Origin: Corynebacterium sp. p3-SID1145
GTDB taxonomy: Bacteria > Actinomycetota > Actinomycetes > Mycobacteriales > Mycobacteriaceae
Assembly: GCA_025144245.1 (NCBI GenBank)
Contig: JALXXC010000008.1
Coordinates: 1-64,000, forward strand
Direction of reading: 5' to 3'
DNA: 64,000 nt
This document shows positions 8,066 through 18,393 of this stretch, piece after piece (positions within the stretch are counted from its first letter, which is position 1; the number at the start of each line of letters is the position of its first letter). The translations under genes and the position numbers were made by a program. The notes beneath the pieces are model-generated. The model saw only the letters and a list, made by a program, of their open reading frames with translations. It had not been told where the DNA came from and did no database searches.

Positions 8066-9439
8066 ATGTTTGACCCTTCTGTTAGCCAACTTGACACCGC
8101 CGGCGCTCGAATGGAAAGCACCGGAAGCAATCCCGAACAACTCACCTCGCCAACTGCACTGAAGACATATGTGCTGGACACGTCGGTCCTGTTGTCCGAC
8201 CCGTGGGCGTTGAGGAAGTTCGCGGAACACAACGTCATCCTCCCGCTCGTGGTCATCACGGAACTCGAGCAGAAACGTCATCACCCAGAGCTTGGCTGGT
8301 TCGCCCGCCAGGCTCTTCGTTTTTTGGAGGACCTGCGCTCCGACTACGACCGGCTGGATGAACCGATGCCGGTCAACGTTGACGGCGGCACCGTCCGCGT
8401 GGAGCTCAACCACCAGGACCAGTCGAATCTGCCGGTGGCCCTGCGGGGCCCGGAGAACGACAACCGCATTCTCGCCTGCGCGTACAACTTCATGCAGGAG
8501 GGCAAAGACACTGTTCTGGTGACCAAGGATGTGCCGCTGCGTGTGAAAGCGGGCGCTGTGGGGCTGGCCGCACAGGAGTACCGTGCGCAGGACGTTGTGC
8601 TGACCGGTTACACGGGAATGGCTGAGCTGGAGGTCTCCGGGGAAGAGATCGACGAGCTGTACGCCACCGGCTTTGCGGCGGTCGACACGGGCGATTTGCC
8701 GGTGCATTGCGGGTTGACGCTCAATGCGGGTTCGCAGTCGGCTTTGGCGCGTGTTGCGCCGAGTGGCGGGGTGAAGCTCGTCCGCGGCGATGCCGACGCG
8801 TTCGGTCTCTCGGGCCGGAGCGCGGAGCAGCGGGTCGCGCTCGACCTGCTTCTCGACGACACGGTCGGCATCGTGTCTATCGGCGGCCGCGCCGGCACCG
8901 GCAAGTCGGCGTTGGCACTCTGCGCGGGCCTGGAGTCCGTGCTGGAGCGCGGGGAGCACAAGCGCATCATCGTCTTCCGCCCGCTGTATGCGGTGGGAGG
9001 GCAGAACTTGGGCTACCTTCCGGGCGATGAGATGGAGAAGATGAATCCCTGGTCGCAGGCCGTCTACGACACCTTGGAGGGCGTTGTCTCCGACAACGTG
9101 CTCGAGGAAGTCGCAGCCCGGGACCTGCTCGAAGTGCTGCCGCTGACGCACATCCGCGGCCGCAGCCTCCACGACGCCTTCGTCATCGTCGACGAGGCGC
9201 AGTCGCTGGAGCGCAATGTGCTGCTGACAGTTCTGTCGCGTCTGGGACGCGGTTCCCGCGTGGTACTCACCCACGATGTCGCCCAGCGCGACAATCTGCG
9301 CGTTGGCCGCCATGATGGTGTGCAGGCCGTGATTGAGAAGCTCAAGGGGCAGGACCTGTTCGCGCATGTCACCCTGACGCGCTCGGAGCGTTCGCCGATC
9401 GCCGAGCTGGTCACGGATCTGCTCGAGGACCACGCCTAA
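8066..9439 (+). CDS. phoH2: PIN-PhoH fusion, PhoH2-type RNA helicase/RNase
   Basis: A 457-residue two-domain protein. An N-terminal PIN RNase domain (residues about 33-150) starts [12 protein letters not shown] with acidic metal ligands. A C-terminal PhoH ATPase has Walker A GRAGTGKS (about 274-281) and Walker B VIVDEAQS. In mycobacteria PhoH2 is a sequence-specific RNA helicase and RNase, paired with the small antitoxin PhoAT (Rv1095 is the orthologue). Here no PhoAT-sized gene precedes it, only the hairpin leader with an 18-codon ORF. ATG 8066 follows AGGGGAG by seven bases. Confidence 0.92.
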   Translation: MFDPSVSQLDTAGARMESTGSNPEQLTSPTALKTYVLDTSVLLSDPWALRKFAEHNVILPLVVITELEQKRHHPELGWFARQALRFLEDLRSDYDRLDEPMPVNVDGGTVRVELNHQDQSNLPVALRGPENDNRILACAYNFMQEGKDTVLVTKDVPLRVKAGAVGLAAQEYRAQDVVLTGYTGMAELEVSGEEIDELYATGFAAVDTGDLPVHCGLTLNAGSQSALARVAPSGGVKLVRGDADAFGLSGRSAEQRVALDLLLDDTVGIVSIGGRAGTGKSALALCAGLESVLERGEHKRIIVFRPLYAVGGQNLGYLPGDEMEKMNPWSQAVYDTLEGVVSDNVLEEVAARDLLEVLPLTHIRGRSLHDAFVIVDEAQSLERNVLLTVLSRLGRGSRVVLTHDVAQRDNLRVGRHDGVQAVIEKLKGQDLFAHVTLTRSERSPIAELVTDLLEDHA

Positions 9440-9484
9440 GCAGCTAATTCACAGGGAAGAGAGGGCGGTTGTACGATGGTCGCC

Positions 9485-10093
9485 ATGTCGAATCGCGATT
9501 TCACGATCCGCCCGATCCGCCCCGAGGACTACCCGCAGGTCCGCGCGATCTACGAGTCTGGGCTGGGAACCGGCCACGCCTCGTACGAGACGGAAGGGCC
9601 GACGTGGGCGAAATTTTCCACCAACAAGATCATCGAGACCGTGTTCGTCGCCGTCGAGCCAGATGACGACGACAAGGTTCTCGGCTGGGTCGCCGCCGCC
9701 CAGGCATCCACCCGTTCCGTGTTCCACGGCGTGGTGGAGGACTCGATCTACATCCATGAGGATGCGCGCGGCCGCGGAGTGTCCGGCGCCCTGCTGGACA
9801 AACTGATCGAGACGTGCAAGGACTTGAACAAGTGGTCCATCCACTCGTGGATCTTCCCGGAGAACGAGGGCTCGGCGGGCCTGCACGTCTCCCGTGGCTT
9901 CGTGAAGGTGGGCACCTACCACCACATGGCCAAGATGACCTACGGCGAGCTCGCAGGTACATGGCGTGACACAGACATCTACGAGCTGCTGCTGCCGAAG
10001 CCGGGCAAGAAGCCCGTGGCCGCAGACGAAGACAGCGACGCCGACGCAGCCACAGGCACAAACACAGACACAGGCGGGGAAGCCGGCGCTTAG
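9485..10093 (+). CDS. GNAT N-acetyltransferase, phosphinothricin-acetyltransferase-like
   Basis: About 202 residues. Acetyl-CoA-dependent GNAT fold; the pyrophosphate-binding loop reads EDARGRGVSGALLDKL (about residues 95-110) and EGSAGLHVSRGFVKVGTYHHMAKM is the Pat/Bar-like C-terminal block. Such enzymes N-acetylate phosphinothricin, methionine sulfoximine or other small amines; the real substrate is unknown. ATG 9485 is seven bases after a TACGAT -10 candidate (leaderless); ATG 9476 is in frame. The last 35 residues are an Asp/Ala/Thr-rich tail. Converges on the MFS gene. Confidence 0.85.
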   Translation: MSNRDFTIRPIRPEDYPQVRAIYESGLGTGHASYETEGPTWAKFSTNKIIETVFVAVEPDDDDKVLGWVAAAQASTRSVFHGVVEDSIYIHEDARGRGVSGALLDKLIETCKDLNKWSIHSWIFPENEGSAGLHVSRGFVKVGTYHHMAKMTYGELAGTWRDTDIYELLLPKPGKKPVAADEDSDADAATGTNTDTGGEAGA

Positions 10094-10137
10094 AAGCAGC
10101 GGCGCTCCGCCTGCTCCACCTGCTCGACCTATCCCGC

Positions 10138-11685
10138 CTACTCGATCGTTTCCTTCAAGGTGTCTTCGCGCACGGGCAACAAGACCAGCGCAGAGATGAT
10201 CACGAGCGGGATGAGCAGCAGGAAGATGGGGGTCAAACCGTCGTTGTAGCTGGTGGCGATGGCGTCGTGAAGCGGCTGCGGCAACTGGCTGACCGACCCT
10301 GGTGTCATTGACTGGGACGCGCCTTCTTTGAAGGCTTCCGCGTATTTCGCGGCTTCCGGGCCGAGCTTCGCCAGCGCGGCCGGGAGACGCTCTTCCATGT
10401 TGTTCTGCATGTTGTGGATGAACACGGTGCCCACAATGGATGCGCCGACGGACATGCCGATCTGGCGGAAGAAGTTGTTCGCGGCGGTGGCGGTGCCCAC
10501 GACCGAGATCGGGAACGAGTTCTGGACGATGAGGACCAGCACCTGCATCACCATGCCGAGGCCGAAGCCGTAGACGAAGATGTAGATGCCGAGCGTCCAC
10601 AGGTCGGTGTCGACGGTCAGGCGCGAGAGCAGGTAGCAGCCGACGGCGACGATGCCGAGACCGATAATGGGGAAGATCTTGTAGCTACCCGTGCGGCTGA
10701 TCAAGGCACCGATGCCGATGGAGGTGATGATCATGCCACCGACCATCGGGATCATCATCAAGCCGGCTTCGGTCGGGGTCATCGAGTGGACCATCTGCAG
10801 GTAGGTGGGTAGGTAGGCCATAACGCCGGTCATGGAAATTCCGAGGACGACGCTGGCGATCGTGGTCAGCAGCATGTTGCGGTTGCGGAACAGGTGCATC
10901 GGCACGAGCGGATCCTTCGCGCGCAGCTCCACGACGACGAAGACGACCGCGGCGACTGCCGACGTGACCAGCAGCCCGATGATGCGCGGCGAGCCCCACG
11001 GGTACTGCAGGCCGCCCCATGTGGTGGCGAGGATGAGTGTGGAGGTCGCGACCGCAATGAGGGCGGCACCCGGCCAGTCGAAGCGGAAATTGCCGCGGTT
11101 GCCCTTGGACAGGTCGAGCACGATCGACGCTACCGTCATGGCGAGGATGCCCAGCGGGATATTCATCCACAGCCCCCAACGCCAGCCCGGGCCGTCGGTG
11201 AACCAGCCGCCTAGGACGGGGCCGAGGACGGAGGAGATGCCGAAGACGGCTCCCATCACGCCCATGTATTTGCCGCGCTCGCGGGCGGGAACGACCTCGG
11301 CGATGATTGCCTGGGAGTTGATCATCATGGCGCCGGCACCGAAGCCCTGGACAGCGCGGCCGATGATGAGCATCGTCATGGTCTGTGCGAAGCCGCCGAG
11401 AGCGGAGCCGATGACGAAGAAGACGATGCCGGAGATGTAGAACCACTTGCGGCCGAGGCCGTCGCCAAGTTTGCCGTAGATGGGGAGCGCGATGGTCATG
11501 GTGACCATGAACGCGGAAATCACCCAGCTCATGTGCTCAACGCCGCCGAGTTCGCCGACGATGGTTGGCAGCGCCGAGGAGAAGATCATCTGGCCGAGCG
11601 AGCTCATTAGCATGGTAATGAGCAGCGCCGTGAAGACGAGCCCGACGTTGGGGGCTGTGTGTTGTTGCCGTGGGGTATCTACCAT
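10138..11685 (-). CDS. MFS drug efflux transporter, DHA2 (14-TMS) family
   Basis: A 515-residue proton-driven exporter with 14 predicted helices. Motif A appears as GKLGDGLGRK after TMS2, and motif C as the GAVFGISSVLGPVLGG segment in TMS5, both signatures of DHA2 drug:H+ antiporters. ATG 11685 with AAGGAG upstream. The upstream TetR gene overlaps its start by seven bases, so the two form a regulator-pump operon; substrates are probably toxic hydrophobic compounds that the TetR protein senses. Substrate not identifiable from sequence. Confidence 0.92.
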   Translation of the reverse strand: MVDTPRQQHTAPNVGLVFTALLITMLMSSLGQMIFSSALPTIVGELGGVEHMSWVISAFMVTMTIALPIYGKLGDGLGRKWFYISGIVFFVIGSALGGFAQTMTMLIIGRAVQGFGAGAMMINSQAIIAEVVPARERGKYMGVMGAVFGISSVLGPVLGGWFTDGPGWRWGLWMNIPLGILAMTVASIVLDLSKGNRGNFRFDWPGAALIAVATSTLILATTWGGLQYPWGSPRIIGLLVTSAVAAVVFVVVELRAKDPLVPMHLFRNRNMLLTTIASVVLGISMTGVMAYLPTYLQMVHSMTPTEAGLMMIPMVGGMIITSIGIGALISRTGSYKIFPIIGLGIVAVGCYLLSRLTVDTDLWTLGIYIFVYGFGLGMVMQVLVLIVQNSFPISVVGTATAANNFFRQIGMSVGASIVGTVFIHNMQNNMEERLPAALAKLGPEAAKYAEAFKEGASQSMTPGSVSQLPQPLHDAIATSYNDGLTPIFLLLIPLVIISALVLLPVREDTLKETIE

Positions 11686-12290
11686 TCGAGTCTCCTTGCG
11701 ATGTCGGTGATGAAGACGGCGGCGCCGCGCACGCTGTCACGCGCGTCGCGGTCGGGATCGGAAAATTCGGGGTTGAAAACGGTGGTGCTCACGGCGCTCT
11801 GGACGATTTCGATGATCGCCTGAATTTCGGCGTGGGCAGGGTGGTCGGGGGCGAGACGGTCGGCGGGGAAGCGCTCGAAGTGTTCTTCTAGTGCCCCGCC
11901 GATAGCGGTCAGGGTGGTGCGGCGGCGCGCGAGAGCGAGGCTCGCCAAGGATGGGTTGGCGGCGAAAATGGCGCGGCGGCGTTCAAAGCCGGCGAAGTCG
12001 AAGTTCTCTGCGTCGGGCAAGCTGGTCTCCGAGATGATCAGCTCGACGAGGTTGTCGGCTTGAGTCTCGGCGATGCGCCGCAGCGCATCGTCGGTGACAG
12101 TGAGGGGCGCGGGCCCGAGGACTGCCTCGTCTTTGCTGTCCATGTAGTTGAAGAATGTCCGCCGGGAGATTCCGGCTTGTGCGCAGATATCCTCGACGGT
12201 GACGTTGTCGAAGCCGTGCTTTTCGACGAGTTCCGTCGCGCTTCCCACGATCCTTGCGCGGGTTTCCCTCCGCTTTTTCTCGCGTTCCAC
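11679..12290 (-). CDS. TetR-family transcriptional regulator
   Basis: A 203-residue TetR repressor. Its N-terminal HTH (about residues 8-55) has the family consensus TRARIVGSATELVEKHGFDN and ISRRTFFNYM. The C-terminal ligand domain is unspecific. I chose GTG 12290: a promoter reading TTGCGA (12326-12321), 16 bp, TAATCT (12304-12299) places the transcription start at this GTG, that is, leaderless translation. It overlaps the MFS pump gene by seven bases and presumably represses this operon. Confidence 0.9.
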   Translation of the reverse strand: MEREKKRRETRARIVGSATELVEKHGFDNVTVEDICAQAGISRRTFFNYMDSKDEAVLGPAPLTVTDDALRRIAETQADNLVELIISETSLPDAENFDFAGFERRRAIFAANPSLASLALARRRTTLTAIGGALEEHFERFPADRLAPDHPAHAEIQAIIEIVQSAVSTTVFNPEFSDPDRDARDSVRGAAVFITDIARRLEW

Positions 12291-12326
12291 GAGCAGCAAG
12301 ATTACACCCAGTGCAAGAATTCGCAA
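12291..12326 (-). promoter_or_regulatory. leaderless promoter of the tetR-MFS operon
   Basis: -35 TTGCGA at 12321-12326 and -10 TAATCT at 12299-12304 (both read on minus), 16-bp spacer, then eight bases to the GTG start. A GCTTATCGACG copy lies immediately upstream (12333-12343). Confidence 0.5.
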
Positions 12327-12332
12327 GATCGC

Positions 12333-12343
12333 GCTTATCGACG
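12333..12343 (+). repeat. intergenic copy of the GCTTATCGACG 11-mer
   Basis: Exact copy between the tetR promoter and the fumC terminator. Confidence 0.8.
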
Positions 12344-12355
12344 TTCGCCGCGCAC

Positions 12356-12388
12356 CAAAAAGACCCTGGCAGAAGGCCTGCCAGGGTC
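12356..12388 (-). terminator. fumC terminator
   Basis: GACCCTGGCAG (12362-12372) and CTGCCAGGGTC (12378-12388) form a perfect 11-bp stem with a 5-nt loop. On the minus strand a T-run follows (12361-12356). Confidence 0.9.
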
Positions 12389-12456
12389 CCGGGTGGAGCT
12401 AGTGCGGCGAGCTCGCTGTGCCTGCCGTGCCGGCTTTGCTAGCTCAGGTCACCGCT

Positions 12457-13854
12457 CTAGTTGCGGTCGGTGTTGGCCATGTCGAGGACGTTGAGGCGGC
12501 GGTCCAGCTCTTCCTCGGTCAGGTCGTCGCCGATGAAGCCGAGATCGATGACGGTCTGGCGGATGGTCTTGCCTTCCTTCAGGGCCGTCTTGGCGACCTT
12601 GGCGGCGTTCTCGTAACCGATCGCGGAGTTCAGCGGGGTCACGATCGAGGGGGAGGACTCGGCGAGGGTCTTCATGCGCTCGACGTTGGGCTCGATGCCG
12701 TCGACAAGTTTGGTGGCGAACTGGCGTGCCGTGTTCGCGAGCAGACGCGAAGACTCGAGAACATTGCGGGCCATGACCGGGATGAACACGTTGAGCTCGA
12801 ACTGGCCCTGCGTGCCGGAGAACGCGACGGCGGCATCGTTACCGATGACCTGGGCGGAGACCTGCGTTGCGGTCTCGCACAGGACCGGGTTGACCTTGCC
12901 CGGCATGATGGACGAGCCCGGCTGGAGATCCGGGAGGTGGATCTCGGCGAAGCCGGTCAGCGGGCCGGAACCCATGAGACGAATGTCGTTGGCGATCTTG
13001 TATAGGGAGACGGCTACCGTGCGCATTGCGCCGGAGAACTCGACGAGGCCGTCGCGGTTGGCCTGGGCCTCGAAGTGGTTGCCTGCCTCGGTGAGTTCGT
13101 TGACGCCGGTGAGCTTCTTGAGCTCCTCGGTGACCTTGGCACCGAAGTCGGCCGGGGTGTTGAGGCCGGTGCCCACGGCCGTGCCGCCGATCGGCAGCTC
13201 ACCCAGGCGGGGCAGTGAGGACTCGGCGCGGGCGATGCCGAGCTCGATCTGGCGTGCGTAGCCGGAGAACTCCTGGCCCAGTGTCACCGGGACGGCGTCC
13301 ATGAGGTGGGTGCGGCCGGACTTGACCACGTCCTTCCACTCGTCCGCCTTCTTCTCCAGGGACTCCTGCAGGACCTTCAGGCCCGGGATGAGGTCGTTGA
13401 CGGCGGCCTCGGTGGCGGCGACGTGCGTCGCGGTCGGGAAGGTGTCGTTGGAGGACTGGCCCATGTTGACGTCGTCGTTCGGGTGGACCTCGACGCCGTT
13501 ATTCTTCGCGATGGACGCGATGACCTCGTTGGTGTTCATGTTCGATGAGGTGCCGGAACCGGTCTGGAAAACGTCGATCGGGAACTCGTTGTTGTGCTTG
13601 CCGTCGGCGATTTCCTTCGCGGCGGCGATGATGGCGTCGGCTTTAGTCGCGTCGAGGGCGCCGGATTCCTTGTTCACCGTCGCGCAGGCGGCCTTGAGCA
13701 GGCCGAGCGCTCGGATCTGCTGTGCCTCGAGTCCACGGCCGGAGATGGGGAAGTTCTCCACTGCGCGCTGGGTCTGCGCGCGCCACAGCGCCTGTGCCGG
13801 GACCTTCACTTCACCCATGGTGTCGTGCTCGATGCGGTATTCCTGATCAGCCAT
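12457..13854 (-). CDS. fumC: class II fumarate hydratase
   Basis: A 465-residue fumarase, fumarate to malate in the TCA cycle. The superfamily signature [12 protein letters not shown] is at about residues 315-326; the [14 protein letters not shown] and SSNDTFPTA substrate-loop segments are intact. ATG 13854 with AAAGGAAG upstream; length is normal for FumC. Followed by a strong terminator. Neighbours (glpX upstream) match Rv1098c-Rv1099c. Confidence 0.97.
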   Translation of the reverse strand: MADQEYRIEHDTMGEVKVPAQALWRAQTQRAVENFPISGRGLEAQQIRALGLLKAACATVNKESGALDATKADAIIAAAKEIADGKHNNEFPIDVFQTGSGTSSNMNTNEVIASIAKNNGVEVHPNDDVNMGQSSNDTFPTATHVAATEAAVNDLIPGLKVLQESLEKKADEWKDVVKSGRTHLMDAVPVTLGQEFSGYARQIELGIARAESSLPRLGELPIGGTAVGTGLNTPADFGAKVTEELKKLTGVNELTEAGNHFEAQANRDGLVEFSGAMRTVAVSLYKIANDIRLMGSGPLTGFAEIHLPDLQPGSSIMPGKVNPVLCETATQVSAQVIGNDAAVAFSGTQGQFELNVFIPVMARNVLESSRLLANTARQFATKLVDGIEPNVERMKTLAESSPSIVTPLNSAIGYENAAKVAKTALKEGKTIRQTVIDLGFIGDDLTEEELDRRLNVLDMANTDRN

Positions 13855-13961
13855 TATCTTCCTTTGCTTTGATCGTGCTTATCCACCCGCGATTATGCCC
13901 CAACCGGGGGTCGTGGAGTGCGGGGATGACCGGATGATGCCCCCGGTTTGAGGTGGTGCGT

Positions 13962-14969
13962 TTAGTCGATCGGGGAGGAGTAGTCGATGACCGAGTATTC
14001 TCGCAGCTTGGACAGCTGGTGCTGCGACTCGACGAGACGCACCGTGCCCGACTTGGAACGCATGGCCAGCGATCGAGTGGTGGCGCCGCTGTCGCGGTAG
14101 GACACGCCGCGGAGCATGTCGCCGTTGGTCACGCCGGTGGCGGCGAAAAAGCAGTTGTCGGAGCTGACCAGGTCGTTAATGCCGAGCACTCGGTCGAGGT
14201 CGTGACCGGCGGCCAGGACCTTCTCGCGCTCCTCGTCGGACTGTGGGGCGAGCATGCCCTGGATTTCGCCCTCGAGGCACTTCAGGGCGCAGGCCGTGAT
14301 GACGCCTTCGGGGGTGCCGCCGACGCCCATCGCCAAGTCAATGGAGTTGTTGTTGCGGGCGGCCGCGATGGCGCCGGCGACATCGCCGTCCATGATGAAG
14401 CGGACTTTCGCGCCGGCCTCGCGGATCTCGGAGACAAGCTGGGAGTGGCGGGGGCGGTCGAGGACGACGACGGTGACATCGCGCGTGTCGACGCCCTTTG
14501 CCTTCGCCACGGCCTGGATGTTGTGGGCGACAGGGGCGGTGATGTCGATCTTGCCCGCGGACTCGGGGCCCACGGCGATCTTGTTCATGTAGAAGGCGTC
14601 TCTCGGGTCGAACATCGTGCCGCGCTCGGCAGCGGCGATGACGGAGATGGAGTTGGGGCGGCCCTCAGCCATCAGGCGTGTGCCGTCGACCGGGTCGACC
14701 GCGAGGTCGAGTGCGGCGCCTTGGCCGTTGCCGACCTGCTCGCCGTTGAAGAGCATCGGCGCTTCGTCTTTCTCGCCTTCGCCGATGACGATGACGCCGT
14801 CCATGGTGACGGAGTTGATCATCTTGCGCATTGCGTCGACCGCGGCGCCGTCGCCCTCGTTCTTCTTGCCGCGGCCGACCCAGCGGCCGGACGCGAGCGC
14901 CGCGGCCTCCGTCACGCGAACGAGTTCCATCGCGAGATTGCGGTCCGGAGCTTCAACGGAGTTGGACAT
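13962..14969 (-). CDS. glpX: class II fructose-1,6-bisphosphatase GlpX
   Basis: A 335-residue GlpX phosphatase, essential for gluconeogenesis in actinobacteria, hydrolysing fructose-1,6-bisphosphate. Metal/phosphate motifs are [11 protein letters not shown] and [18 protein letters not shown] is also typical. ATG 14969 is preceded by AGGAGG; an in-frame extension to 15017 lacks a ribosome-binding site. Ends about 100 nt before fumC on the same strand. Confidence 0.96.
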   Translation of the reverse strand: MSNSVEAPDRNLAMELVRVTEAAALASGRWVGRGKKNEGDGAAVDAMRKMINSVTMDGVIVIGEGEKDEAPMLFNGEQVGNGQGAALDLAVDPVDGTRLMAEGRPNSISVIAAAERGTMFDPRDAFYMNKIAVGPESAGKIDITAPVAHNIQAVAKAKGVDTRDVTVVVLDRPRHSQLVSEIREAGAKVRFIMDGDVAGAIAAARNNNSIDLAMGVGGTPEGVITACALKCLEGEIQGMLAPQSDEEREKVLAAGHDLDRVLGINDLVSSDNCFFAATGVTNGDMLRGVSYRDSGATTRSLAMRSKSGTVRLVESQHQLSKLREYSVIDYSSPID

Positions 14970-15133
14970 GTGCGCCTCCTGGGGCAGTGGTGGGGGTGGT
15001 ACGTCGGTGAAAATCATGACACCTTCCCACCCATTCTGGCACCTTCAGGGGGAGGGCATGCCTGGTTTCTCACCTGTTCGGGGGCGTTGGGCGTATTTCT
15101 GGGCCGGGGGCGCGGCATGCCATACTGGCAGGC

Positions 15134-15712
15134 GTGGCTAAGGAGAAACCCCGGATTTTCCAGGACGGCAAGGACATGACCATCAACGTCATCGTCATTG
15201 TCCTGCTGATGGTCGGCGCAGTCGGCTTCACTGGCATGTGCAGTTTCAATCCGGGGCGCCCGGAAAACGGCCCAGTCCAAGAGGTGGACGGTGCCACGTT
15301 CATGGGCATGGAGGCGCGCGCGGTGAAATTCCCGGTGCGTTTCCCGCGGATGCCGGAGGGCTGGGTGAACAACTCGGCGCGCCGCACGACGGTCGGCGAG
15401 GACCCGGCACCCGTCGTGGGGTGGGTGACCCCAAAGGAGGGCTACCTGCAGCTCACGCAGACCGGCGCGGATGTCGAGACTGCCGTCGAACGCGTCGATT
15501 CCTCGCCCCGCGAGAAGACGGGCACCGCGCTTATCGACGATGCCCAGAGCCTCGAGGCCACCATCTACTCGTCGCCTGAAGCCGATGTCCGCGATGTGTG
15601 GGTCGTCGATCTGGGGGATGTGCGCCTTCTGGTGAAGGGCGAAGCAAGGGAGGACGAGTTCCGCGAGCTGCTCGCGACGACGGTCGCCACGGAGCCGCTG
15701 CCGGCGACTTAG
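15134..15712 (+). CDS. DUF4245 membrane-anchored protein
   Basis: A 192-residue protein with one N-terminal transmembrane helix (about residues 17-38) ending near GMCSF, then an extracytoplasmic domain. Matches the DUF4245 position and pattern (Rv1100, next to glpX). Includes the MPEGW and VGWVT blocks. GTG start at 15134. A GCTTATCGACG copy at 15529-15539 encodes part of LIDD. Function unknown; probably envelope-associated. Confidence 0.82.
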   Translation: MAKEKPRIFQDGKDMTINVIVIVLLMVGAVGFTGMCSFNPGRPENGPVQEVDGATFMGMEARAVKFPVRFPRMPEGWVNNSARRTTVGEDPAPVVGWVTPKEGYLQLTQTGADVETAVERVDSSPREKTGTALIDDAQSLEATIYSSPEADVRDVWVVDLGDVRLLVKGEAREDEFRELLATTVATEPLPAT

Positions 15713-15760
15713 GCGTGAAACGCCAGGCGTCAAGCAGCAGGCGTTAGGCGTGAAACGCCA
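15709..15760 (+). repeat. tandem 35-bp-spaced hairpin repeat
   Basis: TTAGGCGTGAAACGCCA occurs at 15709-15725 and again at 15744-15760, each able to fold GGCG-TGAAA-CGCC. The first copy contains the DUF4245 stop codon. It lies between convergent DUF4245 and xseB and may act as a weak terminator. Confidence 0.55.
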
Positions 15761-15790
15761 AGCGTGAGGCGGGGAGCCGTGAGGGTCGGG

Positions 15791-16057
15791 CTATTCTTCC
15801 TCACCGCCACTGGCCTCACCGGCGCCGAGTGCGGTCTCGACGCGCTTCTGGGCGCCGTCGAGAAGCACTTCGCAGCGCTTGGCGAGGGCTTCGCCGCGCT
15901 CCCAGTATTTGAGGGATTCGTCGAGGCTCATTTGGCCGAGCTCGAGAATCTTGACCGTCTCGACGAGCTCGTCGCGTGCCTGCTCGTAGGTGAGGGTTTC
16001 GGGGTCGGGGAATGCGTCGTCGTTGGGAGTGCCTTGTCCGTAGGTGTTCTCTGCCAT
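15791..16057 (-). CDS. xseB: exodeoxyribonuclease VII small subunit
   Basis: An 88-residue helical XseB: the [18 protein letters not shown] and [18 protein letters not shown] segments form the conserved helix pair. Several copies bind each XseA to make Exo VII, which degrades single-stranded DNA to oligonucleotides. ATG 16057. It follows xseA on the same strand after 35 nt, forming an operon. The C-terminus is a short acidic tail. Confidence 0.93.
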   Translation of the reverse strand: MAENTYGQGTPNDDAFPDPETLTYEQARDELVETVKILELGQMSLDESLKYWERGEALAKRCEVLLDGAQKRVETALGAGEASGGEEE

Positions 16058-16092
16058 GGTGTTTCTCCTGGTGTTTCGGTTCTTGCTGGTGG

Positions 16093-17340
16093 TTATTCGG
16101 CGGGTGTGGTGGACATTCCGGCGGCGGTGATGGAGCCGTCGCCGACGCGGATACGCAGCTGGGATCCCGGTGGCGCCTGCTCGATGCTGGTGACCACCTG
16201 GGCCTCGGTGCCGTCGCGGGGCTGGACCTGGACGACGGCGTAGCCGCGGGCGAGAGTCGCGGACGGGCCAAGGGCGGAGACCTGGGCGCGGAGACCGCGG
16301 ACCTCGGACTGTTCGACGGCCACGAGCCGGGTGATGTCGCGGCGGATGGACGCCCGTGCGCGGTCGAGTTCCTCTCGGCGCTGCTCGATCGGGGTGAGCG
16401 GATTCGCCATCACAGACCGGGAACGCACTTGGCGCAAGCCTTCACGCTCGCGGTGCACCCACCCGCGCAAGGCGGCGGCCATGCGGGAGCGGGCCTCGGA
16501 GAGGAGTTCGAGCTCGGCGGCGACATCGGGGACGACGCGCTTGGCGGCATCCGTCGGGGTGGCGGCGCGCAGGTCGGCGACATTGTCCAGCACGGGGTTA
16601 TCGGGTTCGTGGCCGATCGCGGAGACCACCGGGGTCTGTGCGGCGGACACGGCGCGTTGGAGGGCTTCCTCGGAGAAGGGCAGGAGGTCCTCCACCGAAC
16701 CGCCGCCGCGGGCAATGATGATGACGTCGACGTCTGGGTCGGCGTCGAGAAGCTTGAGCGCATCGATGACTTCCGGGACGGCGTTGGCCCCCTGGACGGC
16801 GGTGTTGATGACGCGGAAGTCGACCGCCGGCCAGCGGTCTTTAGCCACGGAGAGGACATCCCGCTCGGCGGCGGAACCGCGGCCGGTGATCAGGCCGACC
16901 TTGGTGGGCAGGTAGGGCAGGGGTCGCTTGCGGGAGACGTCGAAAAGCCCTTCCGCCGCGAGTATCTTCCGCAACTGTTCAATCTTGGCTAGCAGCTCGC
17001 CTTCGCCCACGTGGCGGATTTCCGTGACCCACATCGAGAACGATCCGCGGCCGGCGTAGAACGCGGGCTTGCCGCGCACCACTACATGGTCGCCGTCTTT
17101 CAGCTGCGTCGGCATGCTGCGGAGCAACTCCGTCGACGCGGTGAGCTGCAGGCTCATCTGCTCCTGGGTGTCGCGCAACGTCAAATACGACAGCTTCCAC
17201 GTCGGCTTGATGTTGACCTGCGTGAGCTGCCCCTCGATCCACAGCCAGCCCAGCCTTTCGATCCATTGCTTGACTGTCTGGTTGACCTGCGAGACCGACC
17301 ACGGAGTTTCCGGTGTGCTCTTCGGTGGTTGTCCTGACAA
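16093..17340 (-). CDS. xseA: exodeoxyribonuclease VII large subunit
   Basis: About 415 residues. An N-terminal OB fold ([10 protein letters not shown], then [14 protein letters not shown]) binds ssDNA; the central catalytic part has [12 protein letters not shown] and [15 protein letters not shown], the XseA hallmark; a long C-terminal coiled coil contacts XseB. The start is uncertain: TTG 17340 has AAAGGGGG nine bases upstream, while TTG 17361 lacks a site. Divergent from ispH. Confidence 0.93.
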   Translation of the reverse strand: MSGQPPKSTPETPWSVSQVNQTVKQWIERLGWLWIEGQLTQVNIKPTWKLSYLTLRDTQEQMSLQLTASTELLRSMPTQLKDGDHVVVRGKPAFYAGRGSFSMWVTEIRHVGEGELLAKIEQLRKILAAEGLFDVSRKRPLPYLPTKVGLITGRGSAAERDVLSVAKDRWPAVDFRVINTAVQGANAVPEVIDALKLLDADPDVDVIIIARGGGSVEDLLPFSEEALQRAVSAAQTPVVSAIGHEPDNPVLDNVADLRAATPTDAAKRVVPDVAAELELLSEARSRMAAALRGWVHREREGLRQVRSRSVMANPLTPIEQRREELDRARASIRRDITRLVAVEQSEVRGLRAQVSALGPSATLARGYAVVQVQPRDGTEAQVVTSIEQAPPGSQLRIRVGDGSITAAGMSTTPAE

Positions 17341-17417
17341 AGCTAGCGCCCCCTTTCTCAACTCGCTCGAGCAAGCCAGCTTACCTTTTAGACTGCGTTT
17401 CCATTACCCTTGGTTCC

Positions 17418-18377
17418 ATGTCCACCACTGTGAAAAACGTCCTCCTCGCAGCACCCCGCGGATACTGTGCCGGCGTTGACCGCGCAGTCGAGACTGTAGA
17501 GAAGGCGCTGGAGAAATACGGCGCTCCCATCTACGTCCGCAAGGAAATCGTCCACAACAAATACGTTGTCGAGACCTTGTCGAAGCGCGGCGTGATCTTC
17601 GTCGAGGAGACCGACGAGGTGCCTGAGGGCGCGCATGTGGTGTTCTCCGCCCACGGCGTTTCCCCGGCCGTGCGCGAATCCGCGCAGCAGCGCAACCTCA
17701 TGGCTCTCGACGCGTCGTGCCCCCTTGTGACCAAGGTGCACAACGAGGTCAAGCGTTTCGCCCGCGACGGCTACCACATCCTGCTCGTCGGCCACGAGGG
17801 CCACGAGGAGGTCGAGGGAACCGCGGGCGAGGCCCCGGATGTGGTCCACCTCGTCGACGGCATCGAAGGTGTCGAGTCCGCGCCGGACTTCCCGGCGGAC
17901 CAGAAGCTCGTGTGGCTGTCGCAGACCACGCTGTCGGTCGACGAGACTATGGAGATCGTCACCCGCCTGCGCGAGAAGTACCCGAACTTGGAGAACCCGC
18001 CGAGCGACGACATCTGCTACGCCACCCAGAACCGCCAGGTCGCCGTGAAGGCGATCGCCGAGCGCGTCGAGTTGATGATCGTGGTCGGTTCCCAGAACTC
18101 GTCGAACTCCAAGCGCCTCGTCGAGGTCGCGCTGCAGAACGGCGCCGATGCCGCCTACCTCGTCGACTACGCCAACCAGATCGAGGAGTCCTGGCTCGAG
18201 GGCGTCACCACCGTCGGTGTCACCTCCGGCGCGTCCGTCCCGGAGATCCTCGTGCGCGAGGTCGTCGAGTACCTAGACGAGCGCGGCTTCAGCAATGTCG
18301 AGCAGGTGACCACTACCACGGAGACGATCACGTTCGCCCTGCCGCGCGACCTGCGTGCGCCGCGTACCAAGGCCTAA
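17418..18377 (+). CDS. ispH: 4-hydroxy-3-methylbut-2-enyl diphosphate reductase
   Basis: A 319-residue [4Fe-4S] enzyme making IPP and DMAPP, the last MEP-pathway step. The three cluster cysteines are in [23 protein letters not shown] and [10 protein letters not shown]; the acid/base Glu motif lies in the [10 protein letters not shown] segment. ATG 17418 ([15 protein letters not shown]) fits the family; the frame is open upstream but not conserved. Orthologue of lytB2/Rv1110. It supplies the cis-prenyltransferase at 3.0 kb. Confidence 0.96.
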   Translation: MSTTVKNVLLAAPRGYCAGVDRAVETVEKALEKYGAPIYVRKEIVHNKYVVETLSKRGVIFVEETDEVPEGAHVVFSAHGVSPAVRESAQQRNLMALDASCPLVTKVHNEVKRFARDGYHILLVGHEGHEEVEGTAGEAPDVVHLVDGIEGVESAPDFPADQKLVWLSQTTLSVDETMEIVTRLREKYPNLENPPSDDICYATQNRQVAVKAIAERVELMIVVGSQNSSNSKRLVEVALQNGADAAYLVDYANQIEESWLEGVTTVGVTSGASVPEILVREVVEYLDERGFSNVEQVTTTTETITFALPRDLRAPRTKA

Positions 18378-18393
18378 GGCTCAGGGCGGTGTC

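Noticed and set aside
7994..9433. 479-codon minus-strand frame opposite phoH2
   Set aside because: Antisense open frame caused by GC-rich codon use; no recognisable domain.
13953..15179. 408-codon plus-strand frame opposite glpX
   Set aside because: Shadow frame; Gly/Asp/Val-rich antisense composition with no domain.
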